Shown: positions 51,613 through 60,905, counted from the first letter of the stretch. The stretch: DNA of 64,000 nucleotides from Streptomyces sp. TSRI0107 (GCF_001905845.1 NZ_LIVZ01000008.1:124001-188000); one strand, 5' to 3'. Translations and numbers: made by a program. Notes: generated by a model from the letters alone, not told the origin.

Positions 51613-52653
51613 TCAGATGAGCGAGAGTTGGGTCGGCTCCGGCGCCGTCGGCGGGGCCGGCTCGGGCTCCCGGATCCGCCGCGGCATCCCCGCGCGGGCC
51701 GGTCCGATGCCGTACTCCTGGGCGAGTTCGTGCACCTGACGCGTGATCCGGCGCTGGTACCACTTCGGGGCGTAGGCGCCGTCCGCGTACAGCCGCTCGT
51801 ACCGGCGCACCAGATGCGGATGCTCGCGCTCCAGCCAGGCCATGAACCACTCCCGCGCGCCGGGCCGCAGATGCAGCGTCAGCGGGGTGACCGAGGTGGC
51901 CCCGGAGGCCGCGATCGCCCGCACCGTGGCGCGCAGTTGGGCGGGGTGGTCGCTCAGGAACGGGATCACCGGTGCCATCAGCACCCCGCAGCCGATCCCG
52001 TGGTCCCCGAGGGTCCGTACGACGTCCAGGCGCCGCTCGGGCGCCGGGGTGCCCGGTTCCACGGTGCGCCACAGCTCGGTGTCGGTGAAGCCGACCGAGA
52101 CGGAGATGCCGACGTCCGTCACCCGCGCGGCGTCGGTCAGCAGGTCCAGGTCGCGCAGGATCAGGGTGCCCTTGGTCAGGATCGAGAAGGGGTTCGCGTG
52201 GTCGCGCAGGGCGGCGATGATGCCGGGCATCAGCCGGTAGCGGCCCTCCGCGCGCTGGTAGCAGTCGACGTTGGTGCCCATCGCGATGTGCTCCCCCTGC
52301 CAGCGGCGCGAGCCGAGCTGGCGGCGCAGCAGTTCCGGCGCGTTCACCTTGACCACGATCTGCGAGTCGAAGCCGAGGCCGGTGTCGAGGTCCAGGTAGC
52401 TGTGCGTCTTGCGGGCGAAACAGTAGACGCACGCGTGCGTGCAGCCCCGGTAGGGGTTGACCGTCCACTCGAACGGCATGCGGGAGGCGCCGGGCACCCG
52501 GTTGAGGATCGAGCGGGCCCGCACCTCGTGGAAGGTGATGCCGCGGAACTCCGGGGTGTCGAACGTACGAGTGATCACCGCGTCCGCGCCGAACAGCGCG
52601 GGATCGGTCCGGCCGTGGTCGTCGGGCTCGGCGGAGAGGTTCTCCCAGCGCAT
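51613..52653 (-). CDS. Radical SAM protein, Rv2578c-like family
   Basis: 346 aa from ATG 52653, which has GAGGAGG upstream; ATG 52680 would overlap the promoter. NPYRGCTHACVYCFARKTH has the CxxxCxxC cluster motif. Later motifs SILTKGTLILRDLDLL, GFTDTELWRTVEPGTP and GCGVLMAPVIPFLSD resemble the spore-photoproduct-lyase-like and Rv2578c families. The chemistry is SAM-dependent radical formation on an unknown substrate. A LexA-like box abuts its -10, so it may belong to the DNA-damage response. Confidence 0.87.
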   Translation of the reverse strand: MRWENLSAEPDDHGRTDPALFGADAVITRTFDTPEFRGITFHEVRARSILNRVPGASRMPFEWTVNPYRGCTHACVYCFARKTHSYLDLDTGLGFDSQIVVKVNAPELLRRQLGSRRWQGEHIAMGTNVDCYQRAEGRYRLMPGIIAALRDHANPFSILTKGTLILRDLDLLTDAARVTDVGISVSVGFTDTELWRTVEPGTPAPERRLDVVRTLGDHGIGCGVLMAPVIPFLSDHPAQLRATVRAIAASGATSVTPLTLHLRPGAREWFMAWLEREHPHLVRRYERLYADGAYAPKWYQRRITRQVHELAQEYGIGPARAGMPRRIREPEPAPPTAPEPTQLSLI

Positions 52654-52680
52654 GACGCCTCCTCGGTAGTGCTCGGCCAT

Positions 52681-52698
52681 AGAATAGAACATCTGTTC
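52681..52698 (-). promoter_or_regulatory. Radical SAM gene promoter with LexA-like box GAACAGATGTTC
   Basis: On the minus strand the dyad GAAC-AGAT-GTTC (52698-52687) is directly followed by the -10-like TATTCT (52686-52681). The start of transcription would be near 52673, leaving a 20-nt leader with GAGGAGG. GAAC-N4-GTTC is the core of actinobacterial SOS boxes (established); the outer TC/GA bases of the consensus are missing here. Confidence 0.6.
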
Positions 52699-52798
52699 CC
52701 ATGATCGTGCGGACGAGCCCGGACCCCCGATTTGGCGGCCGGGTGCCGGGGTGGTTGGCTTGCCCCAACCCCGAGAACCCAGGTGCTGGAGGAACGCA

Positions 52799-53242
52799 AT
52801 GGCGCAGGTCGAGGCCACTACCGAGCGGGTCGTCGCGGCGGACCCGGAGACGGTGTTCGACACCCTCGCCGACTACGGCGGCACGCGCGCGAAGCTGCTG
52901 CCCGAGCACTTCAGCGAGTACGAGGTGCGCGAGGGCGGCGACGGTGAGGGCACCCTCGTCCACTGGAAGCTCCAGGCCACCAGCAAGCGCGTGCGCGACT
53001 GCCTCCTCGAGGTCAGCGAGCCCACCGACGGCGAGCTGGTCGAGAAGGACCGCAACTCCTCCATGGTCACCACCTGGCGCGTCACCCCCGCCGGCGAGGG
53101 CAAGGCCCGGGTCGTCGTGACCACCGTGTGGAACGGCGCCGGCGGCATCGGCGGCTTCTTCGAGAAGACCTTCGCCCCCAAGGGCCTCGGCCGGATCTAC
53201 GACGCGGTGCTCGCCAGGCTCGCCGCCGAGGTCGAGAAGTAG
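52799..53242 (+). CDS. SRPBCC-family (START-like) protein
   Basis: 147 aa, ATG 6 nt after GGAGGA. It begins AQVEATTERVVAADPETVFDTLADYGGTRAKLLPEHFSEYEV, the usual polyketide-cyclase-like opening, with strands to WRVTPAGEGKARVVVTTVWNGAGGIGGFFEKTFAPKGLGRIYDAVLARLA. The fold binds hydrophobic ligands in a cavity. There is no catalytic signature and no obvious partner. It is divergent from the radical SAM gene. Confidence 0.85.
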   Translation: MAQVEATTERVVAADPETVFDTLADYGGTRAKLLPEHFSEYEVREGGDGEGTLVHWKLQATSKRVRDCLLEVSEPTDGELVEKDRNSSMVTTWRVTPAGEGKARVVVTTVWNGAGGIGGFFEKTFAPKGLGRIYDAVLARLAAEVEK

Positions 53243-53342
53243 CCAAGAGCCCACGCTCCCAAGGGCGTTGATGCCCTCACCGGATCGAGTGGTCCTTCCT
53301 GTCGACCGGCTTTACGCCGTAACTCGTCGCGCTTGCTCGTAG

Positions 53343-53361
53343 TTGTCGCTTTAAGCGGCAA
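53343..53361. promoter_or_regulatory. 19-bp inverted repeat upstream of the MFS fusion gene
   Basis: TTGTCGCTT-T-AAGCGGCAA, arms matching 8 of 9 positions, 31 nt upstream of the GTG start. It is the right size and position for a TetR/MarR-type repressor of an efflux pump; no regulator gene is adjacent. Confidence 0.5.
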
Positions 53362-53392
53362 TTGTGTGGCAGTGCGACGAGGGGAGCGGCAC

Positions 53393-55795
53393 GTGGGCGG
53401 GAGCACTCTGGTACAGGACGAACCGGTGGCGGCCGCGCCCCCGCGGCTCCCCGCGTCCCCCGCCGCCCCGGCCGCCGGACTCGGCCCCCGCCGGGTGCGG
53501 CTGGTCTTCTTCGCGCTGATGCTGGCGCTGCTCCTCGCCGCCCTGGAGCAGATGATCGTCGCCACCGCGCTGCCCCGGATCGTCGGCGAGCTGCACGGCC
53601 TGGACAAGATGTCCTGGACGATCACCGCCTACCTGCTCACCGCCACCGTCGGCCTGCCGGTCTATGGCAAGCTCGGCGACCTCCTCGGCCGCAAGGGCGT
53701 CTTCCAGTTCGCCATCGTCGTCTTCGTCGCCGGCTCCGCGCTCGCCGGCCGCGCCCAGACCATGGACCAGCTGATCGCCTACCGCGCGGTGCAGGGCGTC
53801 GGCGCGGGCGGACTGATGATCGGCGTCCAGGCGATCATCGCGGACATCGTGCCGCCCCGGCAGCGCGGCCGGTTCATGGGCCTGATCGGCGCCGCCTTCG
53901 GACTCGCCTCGGTGGCGGGACCACTGCTCGGCGGCTACTTCACCGACCACCTCTCCTGGCGCTGGTGCTTCTACGTCAACGTGCCCTTCGGCCTGGTCAC
54001 CATGGCCGTCGTCGCCGTCGTCCTCGAACTGCCCAAGCCCGCCGTCAAGGCCCGCCTCGACGTCCTCGGCGCGACCCTGCTCGCCGCCGCCTCCACCTGC
54101 CTGGTCCTGCTGACCAGTTGGGGCGGCACCGAGTACGCCTGGGACTCGCGCGTCATCCTCGGCCTCGGCGCGGGCGCCGTCGCCGCCACCCTCCTCTTCC
54201 TCGTCGCCGAGCGCTTCGCCGCCGAACCCCTCATCCCGCTGCGGCTGTTCAGGGACTCCGTCTTCAACATCACCGGCCTGGTCGGCCTCGTCGTCGGCGT
54301 CGCCCTGTTCGGCGCCGCGAGCTATCTGCCGACCTACCTGCAGATGGTGGACGGGGCCAGCGCCACCGAGTCCGGACTGCTCATGCTGCCGATGACCGGC
54401 GGCATCGTCGGTGCCTCCATCGTCTCCGGGCAGCTCATCAGCCACACCGGCCGGTACAAGATCTACCCCGTCCTCGGCAGCGTCCTGTCCGCCGTCGGCA
54501 TGTGGCTGCTCTCCCGCCTGGAGACCGACACACCCCGGCTGCACTACAGCGTCTGGATGGCCGTCCTCGGCGCCGGCATCGGCCTGGTGATGCCGGTGCT
54601 GATCCTCGCCGTGCAGAACTCCGTGCGCCCCGCCGACCTCGGCACCGCCACCAGCGCCAACAACTACTTCCGGCAGATCGGCGGCAGTGTCGGCGCCGCG
54701 ATCTTCGGCACCCTCTTCGCCGACCGGCTCACCGACTCCCTCGGCGACCACCTCCCCGCGCGGACGAGCGCCGGACTCCCGGACCCGCAGGCCCTGACCC
54801 CCGAACTGGTCCACGCGCTCCCCGCGGAGCTGCGCGACGGCTACATCCAGGCCTACGCCGACGCCATGCCGAGGATCTTCCTCTACCTCGTGCCGGTGCT
54901 CGTCCTCGGCCTGCTCATCGCCTTCTTCCTCAAGGAGAAACCCCTGGTGTCCCACAACGCCCCCACCACCGCCCCGGAGACGCCGGTGCCCGCGCCGGCA
55001 CCCGCCCCGATCCCGCACGCCCGCACGGCGTACGCCGCGGGCATCCCGGTCTGCGGCACGGTGCAGCACCCCGACGGGACCGTCGTCCCCCGCGCGGCGC
55101 TCACGCTCATCGACGTCGCCGGACAGCAGATCGGGCGGGGCGCCAGCGGCGACGACGGGCGGTACGCGCTGGCCACCCCGGGCTCCGGCGCGTACGTGCT
55201 GATCGCCGCCGCGGGCGGCCACCAGCCGCAGGCCGTCTCCGTGACCGTCGGCGAGCGACCCGTCGAGCTGGACGTCGTCCTCGGCGGCGCCGGACGCCTC
55301 GCGGGCACGGTCGTCACCGCCGACGGCACCCCGGTGCGCGACGCCACCGTCACCCTCACCAACGTCCACGGGGAGGTCGTCGCCAGCACCCGCAGCGGAC
55401 GCGAGGGCGGATACGTCATCACCGACCTGGTCGCCGGCGAGTACACCCTCGCCGCCAGCGCCCCCGCGTTCCGCCCGGCCGCGCTGCCCGTCACCGTCCA
55501 GGCCTCCCGCGAGACCCGCCAGGACATCGAACTCGCGGGCGGCGCCGTACTGCGCGGCACCGTGCGGGCCGGTGGCGGACGGCCCGTCGAGGACGCGCGG
55601 GTGACGCTGCTGGACGCGGCGGGCAACGTCGTCGACACCATGACCACCGGCGTCGACGGCACCTTCCGCTTCGTCGACCTGTCCTCCGGCGAGTACACCG
55701 TCATCGCGGCCGGCTACCCGCCCGTTGCCACCGTGCTCCAGGTGGCGGGCGGCGGGCGCACGGAACGCGATCTCCTGCTCGGGCACGAGGACTGA
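53393..55795 (+). CDS. MFS drug exporter (DHA2-like) fused to three carboxypeptidase-regulatory-like domains
   Basis: 800 aa, GTG start with GAGGGGAG upstream. Residues ~1-515 are a drug:H+ antiporter of the EmrB/QacA type (ALEQMIVATALPRIVGELHGL, motif A GKLGDLLGRKG, RAVQGVGAGGLMIG, GPLLGGYFTDHLSWRWCFYVNVP, SANNYFRQIGGSVGAA), by eye 14 membrane helices. After a Pro/Ala linker (~525-545), three ~80-residue beta-rich repeats follow (GTVQHPDGTVVPRAALTLID; GTVVTADGTPVRDATVTLTN; GTVRAGGGRPVEDARVTLLD), each ending in GEYTL/GEYTV-type strands. These resemble CarboxypepD_reg/transthyretin-like modules. Exported substrate unknown. Confidence 0.9.
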   Translation: MGGSTLVQDEPVAAAPPRLPASPAAPAAGLGPRRVRLVFFALMLALLLAALEQMIVATALPRIVGELHGLDKMSWTITAYLLTATVGLPVYGKLGDLLGRKGVFQFAIVVFVAGSALAGRAQTMDQLIAYRAVQGVGAGGLMIGVQAIIADIVPPRQRGRFMGLIGAAFGLASVAGPLLGGYFTDHLSWRWCFYVNVPFGLVTMAVVAVVLELPKPAVKARLDVLGATLLAAASTCLVLLTSWGGTEYAWDSRVILGLGAGAVAATLLFLVAERFAAEPLIPLRLFRDSVFNITGLVGLVVGVALFGAASYLPTYLQMVDGASATESGLLMLPMTGGIVGASIVSGQLISHTGRYKIYPVLGSVLSAVGMWLLSRLETDTPRLHYSVWMAVLGAGIGLVMPVLILAVQNSVRPADLGTATSANNYFRQIGGSVGAAIFGTLFADRLTDSLGDHLPARTSAGLPDPQALTPELVHALPAELRDGYIQAYADAMPRIFLYLVPVLVLGLLIAFFLKEKPLVSHNAPTTAPETPVPAPAPAPIPHARTAYAAGIPVCGTVQHPDGTVVPRAALTLIDVAGQQIGRGASGDDGRYALATPGSGAYVLIAAAGGHQPQAVSVTVGERPVELDVVLGGAGRLAGTVVTADGTPVRDATVTLTNVHGEVVASTRSGREGGYVITDLVAGEYTLAASAPAFRPAALPVTVQASRETRQDIELAGGAVLRGTVRAGGGRPVEDARVTLLDAAGNVVDTMTTGVDGTFRFVDLSSGEYTVIAAGYPPVATVLQVAGGGRTERDLLLGHED

Positions 55796-55991
55796 CGAAC
55801 CGGCCCGCGGCGCCGCCGCCGCGCGGGCGTACGCGCCGGTGCGGGCCGCGCGGCCGGTGCGGGCGGATGCGGGCGGGCGCGGCCGGTGACGGCAATTCCC
55901 GTGTCGGCTCCCCTTACCGGCGGCCGTCGCCGTACGGTGGTGAACCGGGGGCACAGATCATCCGCAGCCGTGGGGAGAGAGGGCCTGGGCC

Positions 55992-56633
55992 ATGGATCAT
56001 GGCACCGACCGGGGGGCCGGGGCGCCTGGCGGCCACGAGGCCGGGACGATCGCGGTCACGGACCCGGCCGCGCCAGGACGTGTTCCGCTCGCCGTGGCGG
56101 TCGTCGACCGCGAGGGACTGGTGTCCCACTGGAGCGGCGGCGCGCGACGGCTCTTCGGCGCAGCCGAGGAGGCCGCGCTCGGCCGCCCGGCGATCGACCT
56201 GCTGCCCGTCACGGGCGCACTCGCGCCGGACGAGGCCCCCGCGTCCCGTCACCCGGCCGCGGGCCGCGCCCGCCTCACCGTGCCCACCGGCGACCGCGTC
56301 GCCGTGCTGTGGTGGGCCTACCCGCTGGCCGGACCCGGCCCCGAACGGCTGCTGGTGCTCGCCGTCGACGCGGCGGCCCTGCGCCCGCGGGAGCACGGGG
56401 AGCGCGCCCCTGCCGGGGAGCCCGGTGACGTCCTGGCCGTCGAGCGCGTCGCGCCCGGTTTCACCCCGCGCACCGACGTCCCCGCCGCCCTGGAACTGGC
56501 CCGCAGGCTCCCCGCGCTCCTGCCCGGCATGAGCATCGCCGACAGCGCCTGGATCGTCGCCCAGGCCCTCGAACTGGGCTACCCGGTCCTGGAGTTCGGC
56601 GGGCACGACCGGGTGCCGGTCGTCCCGGCCTGA
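55992..56633 (+). CDS. PAS-like sensory-domain protein, no output domain
   Basis: 213 aa, preceded by GGGGAGAGAGGG. The N-terminal half VPLAVAVVDREGLVSHWSGGARRLFGAAEEAALGRPAIDLLP is a clear PAS-type start. The second half (FTPRTDVPAALELARRLPALLPGMSIADSAWIVAQALELGYPVLEF) is a helical segment that I associate with the front end of Streptomyces PAS/GAF/SpoIIE-type phosphatases. Here a stop follows soon after it, so no phosphatase or kinase domain is present. It could be a truncated paralogue or a free-standing sensor. Confidence 0.6.
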   Translation: MDHGTDRGAGAPGGHEAGTIAVTDPAAPGRVPLAVAVVDREGLVSHWSGGARRLFGAAEEAALGRPAIDLLPVTGALAPDEAPASRHPAAGRARLTVPTGDRVAVLWWAYPLAGPGPERLLVLAVDAAALRPREHGERAPAGEPGDVLAVERVAPGFTPRTDVPAALELARRLPALLPGMSIADSAWIVAQALELGYPVLEFGGHDRVPVVPA

Positions 56634-56755
56634 GGGACGGGGACGCCGGGGCGCCACGACGGCGGCCGGCGCGCGCATGTTCTGGTCTGCGGTCCGGGCC
56701 GCGCGTAACGTGAGGCGGACAAAGATCCGCGGCCGCGAACGGCGGAGTTGGGAGC

Positions 56756-57592
56756 ATGGTGAAGATCCTCATCAGCGCCGACATGGAGGGCGCCACCGGC
56801 GTCACCTGGCCGGCCGACGTCCTGCCGGGGACACCGCAGTGGGAGCGGTGCCGGTCGATGTTCACCTCGGACGTCCAGGCCGCCGCGCTGGGCTTCTTCG
56901 ACGGCGGCGCGGACCAGGTGCTGGTCAACGAGGCGCACTGGACCATGCGCAACCTGCTCCTGGAACAGCTCGACGAACGGGTCGAGATGCTGACCGGGCG
57001 GCACAAGGCGCTGTCCATGGTGGAGGGCGTGCAGCACGGCGACGTCGACGGCATCGCGTTCGTCGGCTACCACGCGGGCGCCGGCATGGAGGGCGTCCTC
57101 GCCCACACCTATCTCGCCAACTCCATCACCGGCGTCTGGCTCGACGACGTCCGGGCCAGCGAGGGCCTGCTCAACGCGCACGTGGTCGCCGAGTACGGCG
57201 TCCCGGTGGTGCTGGTCACCGGCGACGACGTGGCGTGCGAGGACGCGCTCGGGTACGCGCCCGAGGCGCTGAAGGTCGCGGTGAAGGACCATGTGTCGCG
57301 GTACGCGGCCGTGTGCCGGACGCCGGCCAGGACCGCCGCCGACATCCGGGCGGCGGCGAAGCAGGCGGTGGCGCTCGCCGGGAGACGGGATCCGGTCGTC
57401 GGTGGACCGTATACAGTCGCCGTCGAGTTCGACGCCGAGCACCTGTCGTCGGCGGCCACGGTCGTGCCGGGTGTCGACCGCATCGGGGAACGCAAGGTGG
57501 CGTACACCAGTCCGACCATGTACGAGACGATCCGCACCTTCAAGGCGGTCACCACCGTCGTCTCGGCCGCCGTGGAGGAGCAGTATGGCTGA
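56756..57592 (+). CDS. M55-family D-aminopeptidase (DppA-like)
   Basis: 278 aa. The zinc-peptidase fold opens with KILISADMEGATGV (the D-x-E metal motif), then VNEAHWTMRNLLLEQLD, FVGYHAGAGMEGVLAHTY (catalytic/metal His) and GLLNAHVVAEYGVPVVLVTGDD. DppA enzymes cleave D-Ala-D-Ala and similar D-amino-acid peptides. GGAG boxes lie upstream; GTG 56759 is an alternative start. It overlaps the M20 gene by 8 nt, so the peptidase genes are co-translated. Confidence 0.93.
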   Translation: MVKILISADMEGATGVTWPADVLPGTPQWERCRSMFTSDVQAAALGFFDGGADQVLVNEAHWTMRNLLLEQLDERVEMLTGRHKALSMVEGVQHGDVDGIAFVGYHAGAGMEGVLAHTYLANSITGVWLDDVRASEGLLNAHVVAEYGVPVVLVTGDDVACEDALGYAPEALKVAVKDHVSRYAAVCRTPARTAADIRAAAKQAVALAGRRDPVVGGPYTVAVEFDAEHLSSAATVVPGVDRIGERKVAYTSPTMYETIRTFKAVTTVVSAAVEEQYG

Positions 57593-58889
57593 CCGGCTCG
57601 CGATGGACGAGGTCGTCGAGTTCACCTCCGACCTCATCCGCCTCGACACCACCAACCGGGGCGGCGGCGACTGCCGGGAGCGGCCCGCCGCCGAGTACGC
57701 GGCCGCGCGGCTCGCCGAGGCCGGACTCGCCCCCGTCCTCCTGGAACGCACCCCGGGCCGGACCAACGTCGTCGCCCGCGTCGAGGGCACCGACCCGTCC
57801 GCCGACGCGCTGCTCTTGCACGGTCACCTGGACGTCGTCCCCGCCGAGGCCGCCGACTGGAGTGTGCACCCGTTCTCCGGGGAGGTCCGCGACGGGGTCG
57901 TCTGGGGCCGGGGCGCGGTCGACATGAAGAACATGGACGCGATGATCCTCGCCGTCGTCCGGGCCTGGGCCCGCGCGGGGGTGCGGCCCCGCCGCGACAT
58001 CGTGATCGCGTTCACCGCCGACGAGGAGGCCAGCGCCGAGGACGGCTCCGGGTTTCTCGCCGACACGCACCCGGAGCTGTTCGAGGGCTGCACCGAGGGC
58101 ATCAGCGAGTCCGGCGCGTTCACCTTCCACGACGGCCTCGGCCGCCAGATCTACCCGATCGCCGCCGGCGAACGCGGCACCGCCTGGCTCAAGCTCACCG
58201 CGCGCGGCCGTGCCGGGCACGGCTCCAAGGTGAACCGGGAGAACGCGGTCACGCGGCTGGCCGCCGCGATCACCCGGATCGGCGCCCACGAGTGGCCGCT
58301 GCGGCTCACCCCGACCGTGCGGGCCGCGCTCACCGAACTCGCCGCCCTCTACGGCATCGACACCGACCTCGGCGACGTGGACCGGCTGCTGGAGAAGCTC
58401 GGGCCGACGGCCAAGCTGGTCGAGGCGACCGTGCGCAACAGCGCCAACCCGACGATGCTGGACGCCGGTTACAAGATCAACGTCGTTCCGGGCGAGGCGG
58501 TGGCGTACGTCGACGGGCGGTATCTGCCCGGCGGCGAGGAGGAGTTCCGCACCACCCTGGACCTGCTCACCGGGCCGGACGTGGACTGGGAGTTCCACCA
58601 CCACGAGGTCGCCCTCCAGGCGCCGGTGGACTCGGCGACGTACGCCGGACTGCGCGCGGCCGTCGAGGAGTTCGCGCCGGAGGGACATGTCGTGCCGTAC
58701 TGCATGTCGGGCGGCACCGACGCCAAGCAGTTCTCCCGGCTCGGCATCACCGGCTACGGCTTCACCCCGCTGAAGCTGCCCGAGGGCTACGACTACCAGG
58801 CCATGTTCCACGGCGTCGACGAGCGGGTGCCGGTGGAGGCGCTGCACTTCGGGGTGCGCGTCCTCGACCGCTTCCTGCGGACGGCCTAG
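57585..58889 (+). CDS. M20-family metallopeptidase
   Basis: 434 aa, with GGAGGAG upstream of ATG 57585. Metal-site motifs LLLHGHLDVVPAEAADW, GRGAVDMKNMDAM and FTADEEASAEDGSGFL, plus a dimerisation domain (GRAGHGSKVNRENAV) are all present. Members are dipeptidases, aminoacylases or succinyl-diaminopimelate desuccinylase-like enzymes. The tight coupling to DppA-like and S9 peptidases favours peptide breakdown. Confidence 0.92.
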   Translation: MADRLAMDEVVEFTSDLIRLDTTNRGGGDCRERPAAEYAAARLAEAGLAPVLLERTPGRTNVVARVEGTDPSADALLLHGHLDVVPAEAADWSVHPFSGEVRDGVVWGRGAVDMKNMDAMILAVVRAWARAGVRPRRDIVIAFTADEEASAEDGSGFLADTHPELFEGCTEGISESGAFTFHDGLGRQIYPIAAGERGTAWLKLTARGRAGHGSKVNRENAVTRLAAAITRIGAHEWPLRLTPTVRAALTELAALYGIDTDLGDVDRLLEKLGPTAKLVEATVRNSANPTMLDAGYKINVVPGEAVAYVDGRYLPGGEEEFRTTLDLLTGPDVDWEFHHHEVALQAPVDSATYAGLRAAVEEFAPEGHVVPYCMSGGTDAKQFSRLGITGYGFTPLKLPEGYDYQAMFHGVDERVPVEALHFGVRVLDRFLRTA

Positions 58890-58906
58890 GCGGACGGGGG
58901 AGACAG

Positions 58907-60886
58907 GTGCACACCCTGCCCTACGGCTCGTGGCCCTCGCCGATCGAAGCGGCCGTCGCCGCCGCCCACGACGGCCGTCCCGAGTACGTCGGATTCGTCG
59001 GCGACGAGGTGTGGTGGACCGAGCCGCGGCCCGCCGAGGGCGGACGGCGCGCCCTGGTGCGCCGGCTCCCGGACGGCGGGGAGGAGGCGGTGCTGCCCGC
59101 GCCGTGGAACGTGCGCAGCAGGGTGTGGGAGTACGGCGGGCGGCCCTGGGCGGGCGCGGTCGTCGACGGCCGGCCGCTGGTGGTGTTCGCGCACTTCGCC
59201 GACCAGCGGCTGTACCGGTACGAGCCCGGCGGCGGCGCCCCGCGTCCGCTGACGCCGGTGTCGGCGGTGGGCGGCGGGCTGCGCTGGGCGGATCCGCTGG
59301 TGCGGGCCGACCGCGGCGAGGTGTGGTGCGTCCTGGAGGAGTTCACCGGCGAGGGGCCCGGCGACGTCCGCCGGGTGCTCGCCGCCGTACCGCTGGACGG
59401 CTCCGCCGCCGAGGACCGGGACGCCGTGCGGGAACTCAGCGACGGCGGGCACCGGTTCGTCACCGGGCCGCGGCTCGCGCCCGGCGGGCGGCGCGTGGCC
59501 TGGCTCGGCTGGGACCATCCGCGGATGCCGTGGGACGGGACGGAACTGCGCGTCGCCGATGTCGGGGACGACGGACGGCTGCGGGACGCGCGGACGGTGG
59601 CCGGCGGACCGGAGGAGTCCATCGCGCAGGCCGACTGGTCGACGGACGGCAGTCTTCTGTATACAAGCGACCGTACGGGCTGGTGGAACCTCTACCGGTG
59701 GCACCTGGACCGCGACGACGAGCCGACCGCCCTGTGCCCGCGCGAGGAGGAGTTCGGCGGCCCGCTGTGGAAGGTAGGACACCACTGGTTCGCCCCGCTG
59801 GACAACGGGCTGATCGCCGCGGTACACGGTCGCGGGTCGACCGCACTCGGCATACTGGATCCCGAATCCGGCGAACTCGTCGACGCCGCCGGCCCGTGGA
59901 CCGAGTTCGCGCCCACCCTCGCCGTCCACGGCGAGCGCGTCGTCGCCGTCGGAGCCAGCCCGCGCAGCGCCTACGAGGTGGTCGAGCTCAACACCCGGAC
60001 CGGCCGCGCCCGGGTCGTCGCCGCCGCGCACGACGACGCCGTCGACCCCGCCTACTACCCCGAGCCGCAGATCCGCACCTTCACCGGCCCCGACGGCCGC
60101 GAGATCCACGCCCGCGTCTACCCCCCGCACCATCCGGTCTGCACCGCCCCCGCCCAGGAGCTGCCGCCGTACGTCGTGTGGGCGCACGGCGGGCCCACCG
60201 ACCGCGCCCCGCTCGTCCTCGACCTCGCCATCGCCTACTTCACCACGCGCGGCATCGGCGTCGCCGAGGTCGACTACGGCGGCTCCAGCGGCTACGGGCG
60301 CGCCTACCGGGAGCAGCTGCGCGAGCAGTGGGGGGTGGTTGACGTCGAGGACTGCGCGGCCGTCGCGCTCGCCCTCGCCGACGAGGGCACCGCGGACCGG
60401 GCGCGGCTGGCGATCCGGGGCGGCAGCGCGGGCGGCTGGACGGCCGCCGCCTCCCTGGCCGCCGGCGACGTCTACGCCTGCGGCACGATCAGCTATCCCG
60501 TCCTCGACCTCGCCGGCTGGGCGTCGGGGGAGACCCACGACTTCGAGTCCCGCTACCTGGAGAGCCTGGTCGGGCCGTTCGCCGAGGTGCCCGCACGGTA
60601 CGCCGAGCGCTCGCCGGTGACTCGCGCCGACCGGATTGCCGTACCGTTTCTGCTGCTCCAGGGACTGGACGACGTGATCTGTCCGCCCGTGCAGTGCGAG
60701 CGGTTCCTGGCCCGGCTGGACGGACGCCGGGTGCCGCACGCCTACCTCGCCTTCGAGGGCGAGGGCCACGGGTTCCGCCGGGCGGAGACCATGGTCCGCG
60801 CCCTGGAGGCGGAACTGTCCCTGTACGCGCAGGTCTTCGGGCTGCGGCCACCGCCGGGCGTGCCCCGGCTGGAGCTGACCAAGTGA
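58907..60886 (+). CDS. S9-family prolyl oligopeptidase/acylaminoacyl-peptidase
   Basis: 659 aa, GTG start 6 nt after GGGGGAG. A propeller-like N-terminal half (~1-390, for example WSTDGSLLYTSDRTGWWNLYRW) precedes the alpha/beta-hydrolase domain: WAHGGPTDRA, the nucleophile elbow IRGGSAGGWTAA, LLQGLDDVICPP (Asp) and EGEGHGFRR (His). The family cleaves short peptides, often after Pro or at acylated N termini. No signal peptide, so cytoplasmic. The gap to the M20 gene is 17 nt. Confidence 0.92.
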   Translation: MHTLPYGSWPSPIEAAVAAAHDGRPEYVGFVGDEVWWTEPRPAEGGRRALVRRLPDGGEEAVLPAPWNVRSRVWEYGGRPWAGAVVDGRPLVVFAHFADQRLYRYEPGGGAPRPLTPVSAVGGGLRWADPLVRADRGEVWCVLEEFTGEGPGDVRRVLAAVPLDGSAAEDRDAVRELSDGGHRFVTGPRLAPGGRRVAWLGWDHPRMPWDGTELRVADVGDDGRLRDARTVAGGPEESIAQADWSTDGSLLYTSDRTGWWNLYRWHLDRDDEPTALCPREEEFGGPLWKVGHHWFAPLDNGLIAAVHGRGSTALGILDPESGELVDAAGPWTEFAPTLAVHGERVVAVGASPRSAYEVVELNTRTGRARVVAAAHDDAVDPAYYPEPQIRTFTGPDGREIHARVYPPHHPVCTAPAQELPPYVVWAHGGPTDRAPLVLDLAIAYFTTRGIGVAEVDYGGSSGYGRAYREQLREQWGVVDVEDCAAVALALADEGTADRARLAIRGGSAGGWTAAASLAAGDVYACGTISYPVLDLAGWASGETHDFESRYLESLVGPFAEVPARYAERSPVTRADRIAVPFLLLQGLDDVICPPVQCERFLARLDGRRVPHAYLAFEGEGHGFRRAETMVRALEAELSLYAQVFGLRPPPGVPRLELTK

Positions 60887-60905
60887 CGGAAGCGGAGTCG
60901 ATCAG

